From: Quadrisphaera setariae
GTDB lineage: Bacteria; Actinomycetota; Actinomycetes; Actinomycetales; Quadrisphaeraceae
Assembly: GCF_008041935.1 (NCBI RefSeq)
Contig: NZ_VKAC01000003.1
Location: forward strand, 124,001-188,000
DNA length: 64,000 nucleotides
Direction of reading: 5' to 3'
Shown here: positions 1 to 10,658 of the stretch, piece by piece
How positions within the stretch are numbered: position 1 is the stretch's first letter
Layout: each line of letters begins with the position of its first letter
Translations under genes and position numbers: made by a program
The notes under the pieces: model-generated
The model's database searches: none
Seen by the model: the letters and a program-made list of their open reading frames with translations, nothing else
What the model was told of the DNA's origin: nothing

Positions 1-764
1 CCGCCGGGGACGACGTCGAGTGCAGCGCGCCCCTCCAGGGGTTCCCGCTGCGCCTGGGCGCCGGGCGCTACCACCTGGTGGCCGGCGGCATCGGCATCAC
101 CGCACTGGTGGCGATGGCCCGGCACCTGGCCGCGCGCGGCGCCGACGTGGTCCTGGACCACGTGGTGCGGACGCGCTCGCGGGCCGCGTACGCCGACGAC
201 CTCGCCGCGCTGCTGGGGGACCGGTACCGGCTCCACGTCGACGACGAGCACGGCGCCTTCGACGTCGGCGCGCTGCTCGACGAGGTCGCTGCCGCCGACG
301 GTGACGGGGAGGGGGCGGTGCCGGGCGGTGCTGAGGCGTACGTCTGCGGTCCGATCCGCCTCATGGACGCCGTGCGCCGCGGCTGGGAGGCCCGCGGCCT
401 GCCGGCCAGCACGCTGCGGTTCGAGACGTTCGGCAGCTCCGGCTGGTACGCGCCGCAGCCCTTCACCGCCTGCATCCCCGAGATCGGGCTGCGCACGACC
501 GTCGGCCCCGACACCACCCTGCTGGAGGCGCTGCAGCGCGCCGGCGCGGACCTCATGTACGACTGCCGCAAGGGCGAGTGCGGCCTGTGCCGCATCGACG
601 TCGCCTCCGTGCGCGGCGTCCTCGACCACCGCGACGTCTTCCTCAGCCGCCGCCAGCAGGAGGCGGGAACGTCGATGTGCGTGTGCGTCTCGCGCGTCGC
701 CGCCCTCCCCGCCGCTCAGGGCGGTGACGGCCAGCCCGCTGAGCTGGTGCTGCGCCTTCCGTAG
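1..764 (+). CDS. VanB/phthalate dioxygenase reductase-type oxidoreductase, C-terminal part
   Basis: The gene enters from the left edge and 253 residues are visible in frame. It is the electron-transfer component of a Rieske oxygenase or P450 O-demethylase, moving electrons from NAD(P)H through flavin to a 2Fe-2S centre. The visible part starts in the reductase module. It shows the nucleotide-binding stretch VAGGIGIT, then the YVCGP motif at the end of the NAD domain, and finally a plant-type ferredoxin domain with Cys-x4-Cys-x2-Cys (DCRKGECGLC) and a distal Cys (MCVCVS). The flavin-then-NAD-then-ferredoxin order is that of VanB and phthalate dioxygenase reductase. Its oxygenase partner would lie left of the window. 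The aromatic context favours vanillate-type demethylation, but the partner cannot be seen. Confidence 0.85.
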   Translation, partial: AGDDVECSAPLQGFPLRLGAGRYHLVAGGIGITALVAMARHLAARGADVVLDHVVRTRSRAAYADDLAALLGDRYRLHVDDEHGAFDVGALLDEVAAADGDGEGAVPGGAEAYVCGPIRLMDAVRRGWEARGLPASTLRFETFGSSGWYAPQPFTACIPEIGLRTTVGPDTTLLEALQRAGADLMYDCRKGECGLCRIDVASVRGVLDHRDVFLSRRQQEAGTSMCVCVSRVAALPAAQGGDGQPAELVLRLP

Positions 765-812
765 CGTCCGCCACCTCGACCGCCCGCTCGGTCTTCACAT
801 GTCAAGTCCAAA

Positions 813-827
813 GGTCCATGCTGGACC
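813..827. promoter_or_regulatory. Inverted repeat in leader of the aldehyde dehydrogenase gene
   Basis: GGTCCA-TGC-TGGACC is a perfect 6-bp dyad with a 3-bp centre, about 36 bp before the chosen ATG. Another GTCCA half-site lies just upstream at about 806-810. Such a compact dyad between promoter and start is typical of an operator or a short leader hairpin. The MarR gene downstream is the obvious candidate binder, by inference only. Confidence 0.4.
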
Positions 828-862
828 TGTCGATCCCTCCAGCACGAAGAGGTGCTCACCAG

Positions 863-2359
863 ATGACTGACACGCTCGACGCCCCCGCCGCCTCCCAGAC
901 CGCTCCGGTGGAGACCGGGCTCTACATCGGAGGGGAGGCGCGCACCACCTCCGACCACCTCGACGTCGTCGACCCCGCCCGTCCCTCGCGGGTGGTGGGG
1001 CGCGCGGCTGCCGCCACCGCCGCGGACGTGTCCGAGGCCGTCGCGGCGGCGAAGGCGGCGTTCCCCGCCTGGGCCGCCCTCACGCCGGCGCAGCGCGCCG
1101 AGCAGATGACGGCCGCCATCGCCGACCTCGCCGCCGAGCGCGACGGCGACGCCGCCGTGCTCGCCCAGGAGAACGGCAAGGTCGTCCACGAGGCCTGGGT
1201 CGACGCCCTCGTCTTCGAGATCCGCTGGCAGCTCGCCCTCGCCCACACCGACGAGGTCGAGGCCGCGACGGTCCTGCCGCCCGCTCCGGGCATCGCGGTG
1301 GAGACCACGGTCTCCTACCAGCCGCTCGGCGTGGTGACCGTGATCGTGCCCTTCAACTGGCCGCTCGCCATCCTGGCCGCCGCCCTGCCGCACGCGCTCC
1401 TCGCCGGCAACACCGCGATCGTCAAGCCGCCGCCCTCGGCGCCCCTGGCCACCGCCCGCCTCGTGCAGCGCGTGGCGGAGAAGCTGCCTCCGGGCGTGCT
1501 CAACGTCATCACCGGGCGAGACTCCGAGATGTCCGGCCTGGTGGAGAACACCGACGTGGCCAAGGTCTGCTTCACCGGCAGCGTCGGCGGCGGCAAGCGG
1601 ATCATGGAGATGGCCGCTCGCAGCCTCACGCGCGTGACCCTGGAGCTGGGTGGCAACGACCCGGCGATCATCCGCGCGGACGCCGACCTCGGCGACGAGG
1701 CCCTCGACCGCCTCTTCGGCGCCGTCTACGACACCACCGGCCAGATCTGCATGAACGCCAAGCGGCTGTACGTGCACTCCTCCCGCCGCGACGAGCTGGT
1801 GGCCGGGCTCTCGGCGCGCCTCGAGCGCACCAAGCTGGGCCACGCGCTCGAGGAGGGCACCACCATGGGGCCGCTCCACTCGCGCGCCCAGCGCGACTTC
1901 GTCGCCGAGCTCATCGCCGAGGCCGAGGAGTCCGGCGCCACGGTGCTGCGCTTCGGCGAGCTGCCCGGCGGCGACCTCGCGGACGGCAACTTCCTGCAGC
2001 CGGCGATCGTCGTCGACCCGGCGCCCTCGCTGCGCGTGGTCACCGAGGAGCAGTTCGGCCCCGTGGTCCCGGTCATCTCCTTCGACGACGACGACGAGGC
2101 CGTCCGCGCCGCCAACGACACCTGGAGCGGCCTGGGCGGCTCGGTGTGGACCGAGGACCCGGAGGCGGCCACGCGCATCGGCAACCGCCTGGCCGTCGGC
2201 TACGTGTGGGTCAACGACCACGGCGCCAACCGCCTCGACCTGCGCGCGCCCTTCGGCGGCATGAAGCAGTCGGGCATGGGCCGCGAGCAGGGCATCGCCG
2301 GTGTCCGCGCCTTCCAGGACACCCGGTCCGTGGCGCGCGCCGCGGCGCCCGACGCCTGA
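863..2359 (+). CDS. NAD(P)-dependent aldehyde dehydrogenase (vanillin/aromatic aldehyde type likely)
   Basis: Oxidises an aldehyde to the acid with NAD(P)+. The 498-residue protein has the full ALDH signature: the PFNWPL segment, the Rossmann FTGSVGGG stretch, the general-base glutamate in LELGGNDP, the catalytic cysteine in GQICMNAKR and the EEQFGPVVP motif. I chose ATG 863, preceded by GAAGAGG, over the upstream ATG at 818. That earlier codon sits inside an inverted repeat and would add a tail not typical of the family. The gene lies between a VanB-like reductase and a MarR regulator in an aromatic island, so vanillin, syringaldehyde or benzaldehyde dehydrogenase activity is the best guess. 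Exact substrate cannot be read from sequence. Confidence 0.85.
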   Translation: MTDTLDAPAASQTAPVETGLYIGGEARTTSDHLDVVDPARPSRVVGRAAAATAADVSEAVAAAKAAFPAWAALTPAQRAEQMTAAIADLAAERDGDAAVLAQENGKVVHEAWVDALVFEIRWQLALAHTDEVEAATVLPPAPGIAVETTVSYQPLGVVTVIVPFNWPLAILAAALPHALLAGNTAIVKPPPSAPLATARLVQRVAEKLPPGVLNVITGRDSEMSGLVENTDVAKVCFTGSVGGGKRIMEMAARSLTRVTLELGGNDPAIIRADADLGDEALDRLFGAVYDTTGQICMNAKRLYVHSSRRDELVAGLSARLERTKLGHALEEGTTMGPLHSRAQRDFVAELIAEAEESGATVLRFGELPGGDLADGNFLQPAIVVDPAPSLRVVTEEQFGPVVPVISFDDDDEAVRAANDTWSGLGGSVWTEDPEAATRIGNRLAVGYVWVNDHGANRLDLRAPFGGMKQSGMGREQGIAGVRAFQDTRSVARAAAPDA

Positions 2360-2448
2360 CGGACGGCGGGGGCCGGCGCGCCGCGCACGGCATGCTGGCC
2401 CCCGCCCGCGCCGGCGCGCCCCGCCCGGCCCCGACCCCCGGGAGAGCC

Positions 2449-2940
2449 GTGCCCGACGCCCCCGACGACGCCGTGCTGGAACCGCTGCCGCGGACCCTCC
2501 CCGCCGACGCGTTCACGCCGCGGCTGCTCGCCCTGGTGAGCAACGCGCTCGTCTACCGGGAGTCGACGCTGCTCAAGGCCGAGTTCGGGCTGGGCACCAA
2601 CGACTGGCGCGTCCTCGCGTCACTGGCCGTGCGTCCGGGCATGACGGGCGCCGAGCTCAGCGACTTCCTCGGCACCGCCGAGGCGCTGGTCTCGCGGAGC
2701 AACCGCGTGCTCACCGAGCGGGGCCTCATCACCAGCAGCGGCGGCCCGGGGCGTTCGCGGCACCACTACCTCACCGCCGAGGGGGCGCGGTTGCACGACC
2801 TCATGCTCCCGGTCTCCGCCGCAGGCCAGGACGTCGTGCTGGAGGGCCTCTCGCCAGCGGAGGTGGAGCACCTCAACACCGTGCTGCGGGGCATGCTCGC
2901 GAGGCTGCGCACAGCCGGCCCCCACCCCCACTCCCCATGA
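2449..2940 (+). CDS. MarR-family transcriptional regulator
   Basis: A 163-residue winged-helix regulator of the MarR type. It has a helical N-terminus (LLALVSNALVYRES), then the DNA-binding core with the recognition region GTAEALVSRSNRVLTERGLI and a wing containing SGGPGRSRHHYLT. A C-terminal dimerisation helix follows. GTG 2449 follows GGGAG. An upstream ATG at 2392 is in frame but adds an Ala/Pro-rich tail with no clear ribosome site. The gene begins about 90 bp after the aldehyde dehydrogenase stop and is probably co-transcribed, so it may sense an aromatic aldehyde, acid or CoA ester and control that unit. Its stop codon overlaps the first copy of the TGATCA repeat. Confidence 0.85.
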   Translation: MPDAPDDAVLEPLPRTLPADAFTPRLLALVSNALVYRESTLLKAEFGLGTNDWRVLASLAVRPGMTGAELSDFLGTAEALVSRSNRVLTERGLITSSGGPGRSRHHYLTAEGARLHDLMLPVSAAGQDVVLEGLSPAEVEHLNTVLRGMLARLRTAGPHPHSP

Positions 2941-2981
2941 TCACGGGCGGTGGTGTTGGCAGCGTCCATGATCACGGACGG
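2934..2981 (-). repeat. Paired TGATCA-core 3'-end repeat, pair 1
   Basis: Two units, CCCATGATCACGGGC at 2934-2948 and TCCATGATCACGGAC at 2965-2979, with cores 31 bp apart. Read on the minus strand they match the consensus GTGATCATGGGC. They lie between the converging MarR (+) and metF (-) genes, about 100 nt past the metF stop and in the orientation that goes with metF. The first unit overlaps the MarR stop codon. Confidence 0.8.
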
Positions 2982-3084
2982 GGGTGGTCACAGGTGACCG
3001 CGGGTGTGCTGGGGGGTGACGACCCGCGGCCACCTGGTGCCTCGGGGCTCCTGCGACCCTCGGGGAGCACTCAGGAGCACGCGC

Positions 3085-5500
<2,416 letters not shown>

Positions 5501-5534
5501 CGAGGACGACGACGACGGCGGTGGCGTCGCCGCG

Positions 5535-6284
5535 TCAGTGCAGGAGGCCGCCGCCGTCGCAGACGACGGTCTGGCCGGTGATCATCCGGGCGTCGTCGCC
5601 CGCCAGGAACGACACCAGACCCGCGAGGTCCTGCGGCTGCCCGCGCCGGGGGATCGCCTGCTGCGCCATGGTCCTGTTGAGGTCGGCCTCGGTCGAGTGC
5701 TGGCGGATGCCGGGCGTGGCGACCTGCCCCGGCACGGCCGCGTTGACCGTGATGCCGTGCGGCCCCAGCTCCCGGGCCAGCACGCGCGTGATGCCCAGCA
5801 GCGCGCCCTTGCTCGCGACGTACCCGAGCTGGCCGGGGCTGCCGGTGAAGAAGGTGCGGGAGGCGATGTTGACCACGGCTCCGCGCCCGCTGGCCACGAG
5901 CTGCTCGTGCGCGGCCTGCACGGTGAGCACCGCGCCGACGGCGTTGACGGTGAGGTAGCGGAGCAGCTCCTCCTTGGAGCTCTCCCGGTAGGACGTGCGC
6001 GGCGACAGTAGACCCGCACCGTTGACGAGGACGTCCAGACCGCCGTCCTCGCGCGCCACCCGGGCGAACGCGGCGGTGACGGCGTCGGGGTCGGTGACGT
6101 CGCACGCGAGCAGACGCAGCCCCGGCAGGGGCTCGCCCGGGTCGAGGTCGAGGACCGTGACGCGGTGCCCGTCGCACAGCAGCCGCTCGGCGACGGCGCG
6201 GCCCAGACCCCTCCCGCCTCCCGTGACCACGCTGGTGCGGGGCTCCTCGCCGCCGGCGGTGTCGGACCCGGTCATGGCGGCCAT
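5535..6284 (-). CDS. Short-chain dehydrogenase/reductase
   Basis: A 249-residue classical SDR. The cofactor motif TGGGRGLG is near residue 21 and an acidic residue after beta-2 (VLDLD) favours NAD(H). NGAG follows, with catalytic Ser in NIASRTFF and Tyr-x3-Lys in GYVASKGAL. The C-terminal CDGGG is standard. ATG 6284 has AGGAGG ten bases upstream, overlapping the stop of purU, so it is co-transcribed with purU. Its substrate is not evident. Within this island an aryl alcohol, diol or ring-cleavage intermediate is plausible. It is not of the Gfo/Idh fold of LigC, so it should not be taken as the classical CHMS dehydrogenase without a test. Confidence 0.8.
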   Translation of the reverse strand: MAAMTGSDTAGGEEPRTSVVTGGGRGLGRAVAERLLCDGHRVTVLDLDPGEPLPGLRLLACDVTDPDAVTAAFARVAREDGGLDVLVNGAGLLSPRTSYRESSKEELLRYLTVNAVGAVLTVQAAHEQLVASGRGAVVNIASRTFFTGSPGQLGYVASKGALLGITRVLARELGPHGITVNAAVPGQVATPGIRQHSTEADLNRTMAQQAIPRRGQPQDLAGLVSFLAGDDARMITGQTVVCDGGGLLH

Positions 6285-6299
6285 CCTGCTCTCGCCTCC

Positions 6300-7241
6300 T
6301 CAGAGGACGACGGTGGTTCCCTCGTGGCGCAGCACCCGGTCCTCCACGTGCCAGCGCACCGCACGCGAGAGCACCGCCCGCTCCACGTCCGCGCCCAGGC
6401 GCACCAGGTCCGGGGTGTCGTGCTGGTGGCCCACCCGCACCACGTCCTGCTCGATGATCGGGCCCTCGTCCAGCTCGGCGGTGACGTAGTGCGCGGTCGC
6501 CCCGATCAGCTTCACCCCCCGCTGCTTGGCCTTGGCGTAGGGACCGGCACCGATGAACGCCGGCAGGAAGGAGTGGTGGATGTTGATCAGAGGGCAGCCC
6601 ACGCGCTCCAGGAACGCCGGGGTGATGATCTGCATGTAGCGGGCCAGCACCACCAGGTCCACGTTGCCGGCCAGCAGCTCCAGCACGCGGGCCTCGGCCT
6701 GGGCGCGGTTGTCGCGGGTGGCGGGGACGTGGACGAAGGGCACCCCGAAGGAGCGGACCTCCTCGGCCAGGTCGGGGTGGTTGGAGATGACCATCGCCAC
6801 GGTCATGGGCAGCTCCCCGCGCCGGGTGCGCCACAGCAGGTCCATCGCGCAGTGGTCGGTCCTGGAGACCATCAGGGCCACCCGCTGGTGGTGGGCGGCG
6901 TCGGTGAGGGTGAAGTCCATCTGGAAGGGGGCTGCGACCTGCTCGGCGAAGCGGGCGTGCAGGTCGGGCAGGGCTGCGGGCAGGGCGGGCAGGTGGAACT
7001 CGGTGCGCTGGAAGAAGGTGCCGCCTTCGGGGGCGGTGGAGTGCTGGGCCAGGGAGACCACGTTGGCTCCGGCTGCGGTGAGGAAGGTGCTGACGGCGGC
7101 GACGATGCCGGGCTGGTCCTGGCACCGCACCAGCAGCCGGCCCAGGTCGGCCGTTCCTGCGCCGGCGGTCGCTCCTGCGCTGGTGAGGGGGACGGTCCTG
7201 CTGGTGGGGACGGCCACGGCCGTCGGGGTCGTACTGCTCAT
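6300..7241 (-). CDS. purU: Formyltetrahydrofolate deformylase
   Basis: Hydrolyses 10-formyl-THF to formate and THF. The 313-residue protein has an N-terminal ACT-like domain ([16 protein letters not shown], residues about 35-50). A formyl-transfer domain follows, with [10 protein letters not shown] (the catalytic Asn and His), GATAHYVT and the DEGPIIEQD segment. The extra 30 N-terminal residues are Ala/Thr-rich, so a later start is possible. Beside metF and the O-demethylase it supplies the last step that regenerates free THF after methyl-THF has been oxidised through methylene- and formyl-THF. The FolD step is not seen in the window and is presumably housekeeping. Confidence 0.92.
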   Translation of the reverse strand: MSSTTPTAVAVPTSRTVPLTSAGATAGAGTADLGRLLVRCQDQPGIVAAVSTFLTAAGANVVSLAQHSTAPEGGTFFQRTEFHLPALPAALPDLHARFAEQVAAPFQMDFTLTDAAHHQRVALMVSRTDHCAMDLLWRTRRGELPMTVAMVISNHPDLAEEVRSFGVPFVHVPATRDNRAQAEARVLELLAGNVDLVVLARYMQIITPAFLERVGCPLINIHHSFLPAFIGAGPYAKAKQRGVKLIGATAHYVTAELDEGPIIEQDVVRVGHQHDTPDLVRLGADVERAVLSRAVRWHVEDRVLRHEGTTVVL

Positions 7242-7472
7242 CGGTGAACACCTCCGCCCCGACCGTAGGGACGCCGGCGGTCCGACGCCTCGGCTCCCTG
7301 CCGGGGGTCACCCGGCGGGGGCGGAGGGGAACCGTGCGGCGATCGGCCGGTGGAGGCGCGACGTTCGACGTACGCCCGGGTGAGCGTCGTGGTCGACCCT
7401 GGGTCGGTGCCACCATCTGCCCGGGACCGGCCGACGACGGCCGGCCCGCGGGCGGACGGCGGAGGCGCGGGC

Positions 7473-8993
7473 GTGGACGTTGACGGGTGGGGCGCCCTCG
7501 CGGTCGCCCACAGCCCCGACGGGCTGGCCGTGGTCGCCCGCGACGGTCGCTTCCTGGACGTCAACCCCGCCGGCGCGCGGCTCTGCGGCGCCGCCGCCGA
7601 GCAGCTGGTGGGCACACCGTCGCCGTTCGGGGGCACCGGTCCGCGGGCTGACGACGACGTCGTCGAGTGGAGCGGTCCCGGTGGCCTGCGGCGCGCGTTC
7701 GCGTGGACCTGCTCGCCAGTGCTCGGCGGCGGGGAGCGGGTGGTGTCGTTCCGCGACGTCAGCGCGGCCCGGCAGCAGGAGCGCCGGCTCGCAGCCACGG
7801 CGCGGGCGGCGTTCAGCGTGACCGCGGAGCGCTCGCTCGCCAGCACCCTGGAGGCGCTGGCGGAGGAGGTGCTCCAGGCGGCGTCGCTGGCCGGTGTGCA
7901 GGTGCTCCTCGCCACGCCCGCGGGAGCGCGCCTCAACGTGCTGGGCACCGCCGGCTTCAGCCGCATCCCCGACTTCTTCGACCGGCTCCTGGAGTGCCGA
8001 GCGCGGGGCGCGCGCCTGGAGATGGTGGAGGCGCTGCACTCGGGAGTCCCGCGGGTGGTGCACCACCGCTACGACGCCGTCATGGCGGACCCGGCCTGGG
8101 AGCCCCTGCGCGACCACCTCGGGGCCACCCCCTGGGACGCCTTCGCCAGCGTTCCGCTGCGCATCCGGGGCGGCACCGTCGGTGTGCTCAACGCCTTCTT
8201 CGCGCCCGGACAGGTGGTGGGCGAGGAGGAGCTGGGCTTCCTCCTCGCCATGGCCGGGCAGGCCGCCGTCGCCGTCGACCACGCCGAGCTGTTCCAGCGC
8301 CGCATGGACGAGGCGCGCCGCGAGGAGCGCCAGAAGCTGGCCCGCGACCTGCACGACTCCGTCGTCCAGCAGGTCTTCTCGATCATGATGCAGGCCGGGT
8401 CGCTCGGCGTGCTGGCCCGACGTGGCCTGCCACCCACGGCCGAGAAGCTGGCGGCGGTGGCCGGAGAGCTCAGCGGGGCCGCCGCGGACGCCCTCGCCGA
8501 CCTGCGCGGCATGGTGGTGGAGCTGCGGCCCGCCGTGCCGTCCGGCACCAGCCTCGGCACGGCGCTGCGCTCGCTCCTGGAGGCCACCGCCGCCCGCAGC
8601 GGCCTGCGCTGCGACCTCGCCATCGACGACCCCGACGGCGACCTGCTGGCCCTGGACGAGCAGCTGGCCGAGGACGCCTACCGCGTGGCCAGCGAGGCGG
8701 TCCACAACACCGTCAAGCACGCCGCGGCTGCGTCCCTGGGCGTCTCGGTGCTGGTCAGCACCACCCCGAGGGGTCTCCAGCTGGCGGTCGACGTGGTCGA
8801 CGACGGTCGCGGCGTCCCGTCGGAGGGCGACCACCGCGCTGCGGACCCGCTGCGCTCCGGCGGCTACGGCATGACGGCGATGCGCGAGCGCGCGCACCGC
8901 TGGGGAGGAGAGGTCGAGGTGGTGGCTGAGGACGGCGGGGGGACCCGCGTGCGACTGCGCGTGCCCGTGGTGCGCGCCGAGGAGAGGCGGTGA
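7473..8993 (+). CDS. Soluble PAS-GAF sensor histidine kinase (NarL-class partner)
   Basis: A 506-residue cytosolic kinase with no membrane segment. Order: PAS-like domain (residues about 10-100), GAF domain (about 120-275), HisKA_3 dimerisation with the phosphorylated His in LARDLHDSVVQQ (about 290), and HATPase with DDGRGVP and GYGMTAMRERA. GTG 7473 is chosen because GGAGG lies seven bases upstream. An ATG at 7350 in frame lacks this. The response regulator starts seven bases after the stop. It lies between the folate genes and the ring-cleavage operon, and the GAF/PAS pair could bind an aromatic or redox ligand, so control of the island is plausible but unproven. Confidence 0.88.
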   Translation: MDVDGWGALAVAHSPDGLAVVARDGRFLDVNPAGARLCGAAAEQLVGTPSPFGGTGPRADDDVVEWSGPGGLRRAFAWTCSPVLGGGERVVSFRDVSAARQQERRLAATARAAFSVTAERSLASTLEALAEEVLQAASLAGVQVLLATPAGARLNVLGTAGFSRIPDFFDRLLECRARGARLEMVEALHSGVPRVVHHRYDAVMADPAWEPLRDHLGATPWDAFASVPLRIRGGTVGVLNAFFAPGQVVGEEELGFLLAMAGQAAVAVDHAELFQRRMDEARREERQKLARDLHDSVVQQVFSIMMQAGSLGVLARRGLPPTAEKLAAVAGELSGAAADALADLRGMVVELRPAVPSGTSLGTALRSLLEATAARSGLRCDLAIDDPDGDLLALDEQLAEDAYRVASEAVHNTVKHAAAASLGVSVLVSTTPRGLQLAVDVVDDGRGVPSEGDHRAADPLRSGGYGMTAMRERAHRWGGEVEVVAEDGGGTRVRLRVPVVRAEERR

Positions 8994-9000
8994 GCGGCAG

Positions 9001-9654
9001 GTGAGCGGCATCAGGGTGCTCGTGGTCGACGACCACGCCGTGGTGCGTCGCGGGGTGGTCGCCTACCTCGACGCGCTGGAGGACGTCGAGGTGGTCGGTG
9101 AGGCCGAGGACGGACGCGCGGCGCTGGATCGGCTGGCCGAGGCCGCGGTCCTCAGCGAGCTGCCCGACGTCGTGCTCATGGACCTGCAGATGCCCCGCCT
9201 CGACGGCGTCGCCGCCACCGAGGAGGTGGTGCGGCGCTTCCCCGGCGTGAAGGTGGTCATCCTCACGAGCTTCGGGGAGACCGAGAGGGTGCACGCCGCG
9301 CTGGAGCGGGGCGCGTCCGGCTACCTCCTCAAGGACGCCGGCCCGGCCGAGGTCGAGGCCGCGCTGCGCGCCGCCGTGCGCGACGAGGTCTTCCTCGACG
9401 CCGCCGTCACCCGTCGCCTGACGCAGGAGATGCGGGCGCCCCGGGTCGGCCTCGGCGCCCTCACGGCCCGCGAGCGCGAAGTGCTGGTGCTGGTGGCCGA
9501 AGGGCGTTCGAACCAGGAGATCGCCGACCGGCTCTTCATCAGCGAGCGGACCGCGCGCACCCACGTGAGCCACCTGCTGGCCAAGATGGGGCTCTCCTCG
9601 CGCACGCAGGCGGCGCTGCTGGCGGTCAAGGAGGGGCTGGTCAGCCCGACCTGA
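9001..9654 (+). CDS. NarL/LuxR-family response regulator
   Basis: A 217-residue regulator. The receiver domain has VVDDHAVVRRG, the phosphoacceptor Asp in VVLMDLQMPRLDG, the switch Thr in ILTSF and the Lys in LLKDAG. A LuxR-type helix-turn-helix follows (LTAREREVLVLVAEGRSNQEIA, with TVRTHV-like ARTHVSHLL). GTG 9001 sits just after the kinase stop and the two are certainly one operon. The first base-paired target to test is the 23-bp element about 25 bp past its own stop, at 9678. Confidence 0.92.
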   Translation: MSGIRVLVVDDHAVVRRGVVAYLDALEDVEVVGEAEDGRAALDRLAEAAVLSELPDVVLMDLQMPRLDGVAATEEVVRRFPGVKVVILTSFGETERVHAALERGASGYLLKDAGPAEVEAALRAAVRDEVFLDAAVTRRLTQEMRAPRVGLGALTAREREVLVLVAEGRSNQEIADRLFISERTARTHVSHLLAKMGLSSRTQAALLAVKEGLVSPT

Positions 9655-9677
9655 GCAGGGCCCCGAGACCGGCGACG

Positions 9678-9700
9678 GGCGGGACGGATGACGTAGGCGC
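9678..9700 (+). promoter_or_regulatory. Shared 23-bp element, copy A (upstream of hydrolase-catC-ligAB)
   Basis: Core GGGACGGATGACGTAGGCGC shares the 11-mer GACGGATGACG with copy B at 15002-15024. It is in the same orientation as the downstream operon and ends about 140 bp before its GTG. A -10-like TACGGT is at 9764-9769, about 77 nt downstream. This is the same arrangement as at copy C. Confidence 0.5.
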
Positions 9701-9838
9701 ACCTGCCGCCCCGGTGGTCCCGGGCGCGACCGCGGCCCGTGGACCGGTCCGGGCGGCCCTGCCTACGGTGGACACCGGCGACGGTGCCCCCCTGCGCGTC
9801 GTCCGTCCCGTCCCGGACGACACAGGAGGCATCACCCG

Positions 9839-10588
9839 GTGAGCACGTTCGTCCTCGTCCACGGCGCGTGGCACGGCGGCTGGTGCTGGGACCGCGTGGC
9901 CCCGCACCTGCGCGCCGCCGGCCACCACGTGGTGGCCCCCACGCTCACCGGCCTGTCCGAGCGCGCGCACCTCCTCTCCCCGCAGGTCGGTCTGGAGACG
10001 CACGTCGAGGACGTCGTGCAGGTGCTCGACGTCCTGGACAGGTCGCAGGACGACGACGTCGTGCTCGTGGGCCACAGCTACGCCGGGCAGGTCGTCACGG
10101 CAGCCGCGGACCGCCGCCCCGACGTCGTGTCGCTGCGCGTGCACCTGGACGCGTTCGTCGGCGAGCACGGGGAGTCCGCACGAGCCCTGCTGCCCGAGCG
10201 CGTGGAGCACCACTGGGCCGAGTCCGCCGCCGAGCGCGGCTTCGGCTGGCTGGTGCCGGTGCGGTCCCTGGAGGTGCTCGGCGTGACCGACCCGGCCGAC
10301 GTCGCGTGGCTGACCCCGCGCCTCACACCCCACCCGTGGCGCACCTACACCGACGCGCTGTCGCTGACCGGAGCTGCCGAGGTGGTGCCCGCGGCCTTCG
10401 TGGAGTGCACCGACTGGATGGGCGTCTTCGCCGGGCAGGCCGAGCGAGCCCGAGCCCGCGGCTGGCCCGTGCGGCAGCTCGCCACCGGGCACGAGGCGAT
10501 GGTCACCGCCCCCGAGGCGCTGGCTGCGGTGCTCCTCGAGCTCGCCGCCGCGCCGCGAGGGGCGACGCGGCGCGCGTCGTCGTCCTGA
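9839..10588 (+). CDS. Alpha/beta hydrolase of the plant methyl-esterase (SABP2-like) type
   Basis: A 249-residue single-domain hydrolase. The oxyanion-loop motif is VLVHGAWHGGWCW, the nucleophile Ser is in VGHSYAG (about residue 82) and the C-terminal His is in ATGHEAM. Relatives cleave methyl esters of small aromatic acids. GTG 9839 has AGGAGG ten bases upstream. It leads an operon with a CatC-like protein and LigAB. A methyl-ester hydrolase would make sense here, because extradiol cleavage of 3-O-methylgallate can yield a methyl ester intermediate (CHMOD) that needs hydrolysis. This role is inference; lactone hydrolysis is an alternative. Confidence 0.75.
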   Translation: MSTFVLVHGAWHGGWCWDRVAPHLRAAGHHVVAPTLTGLSERAHLLSPQVGLETHVEDVVQVLDVLDRSQDDDVVLVGHSYAGQVVTAAADRRPDVVSLRVHLDAFVGEHGESARALLPERVEHHWAESAAERGFGWLVPVRSLEVLGVTDPADVAWLTPRLTPHPWRTYTDALSLTGAAEVVPAAFVECTDWMGVFAGQAERARARGWPVRQLATGHEAMVTAPEALAAVLLELAAAPRGATRRASSS

Positions 10589-10658
10589 GCCCGTCCCGAC
10601 CACCCGAACCGCCCCCGAACCGCCCCCGAACCACTGCCGACGACGACAGGAGAGGCCC

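Noticed and set aside
716-2221. Long minus-strand open frame opposite the aldehyde dehydrogenase
   Set aside because: His/Gly/Arg-rich shadow frame with no family motif; the plus-strand ALDH explains the region.
5535-6284. SDR as the missing LigC (CHMS dehydrogenase)
   Set aside because: LigC is of the Gfo/Idh/MocA fold, while this is a classical SDR with Ser-Tyr-Lys.
10601-10632. Three tandem CCCGAACC-type units between the hydrolase and catC genes
   Set aside because: Very short and C-rich, with no dyad or spacing that suggests function; it may be slippage.
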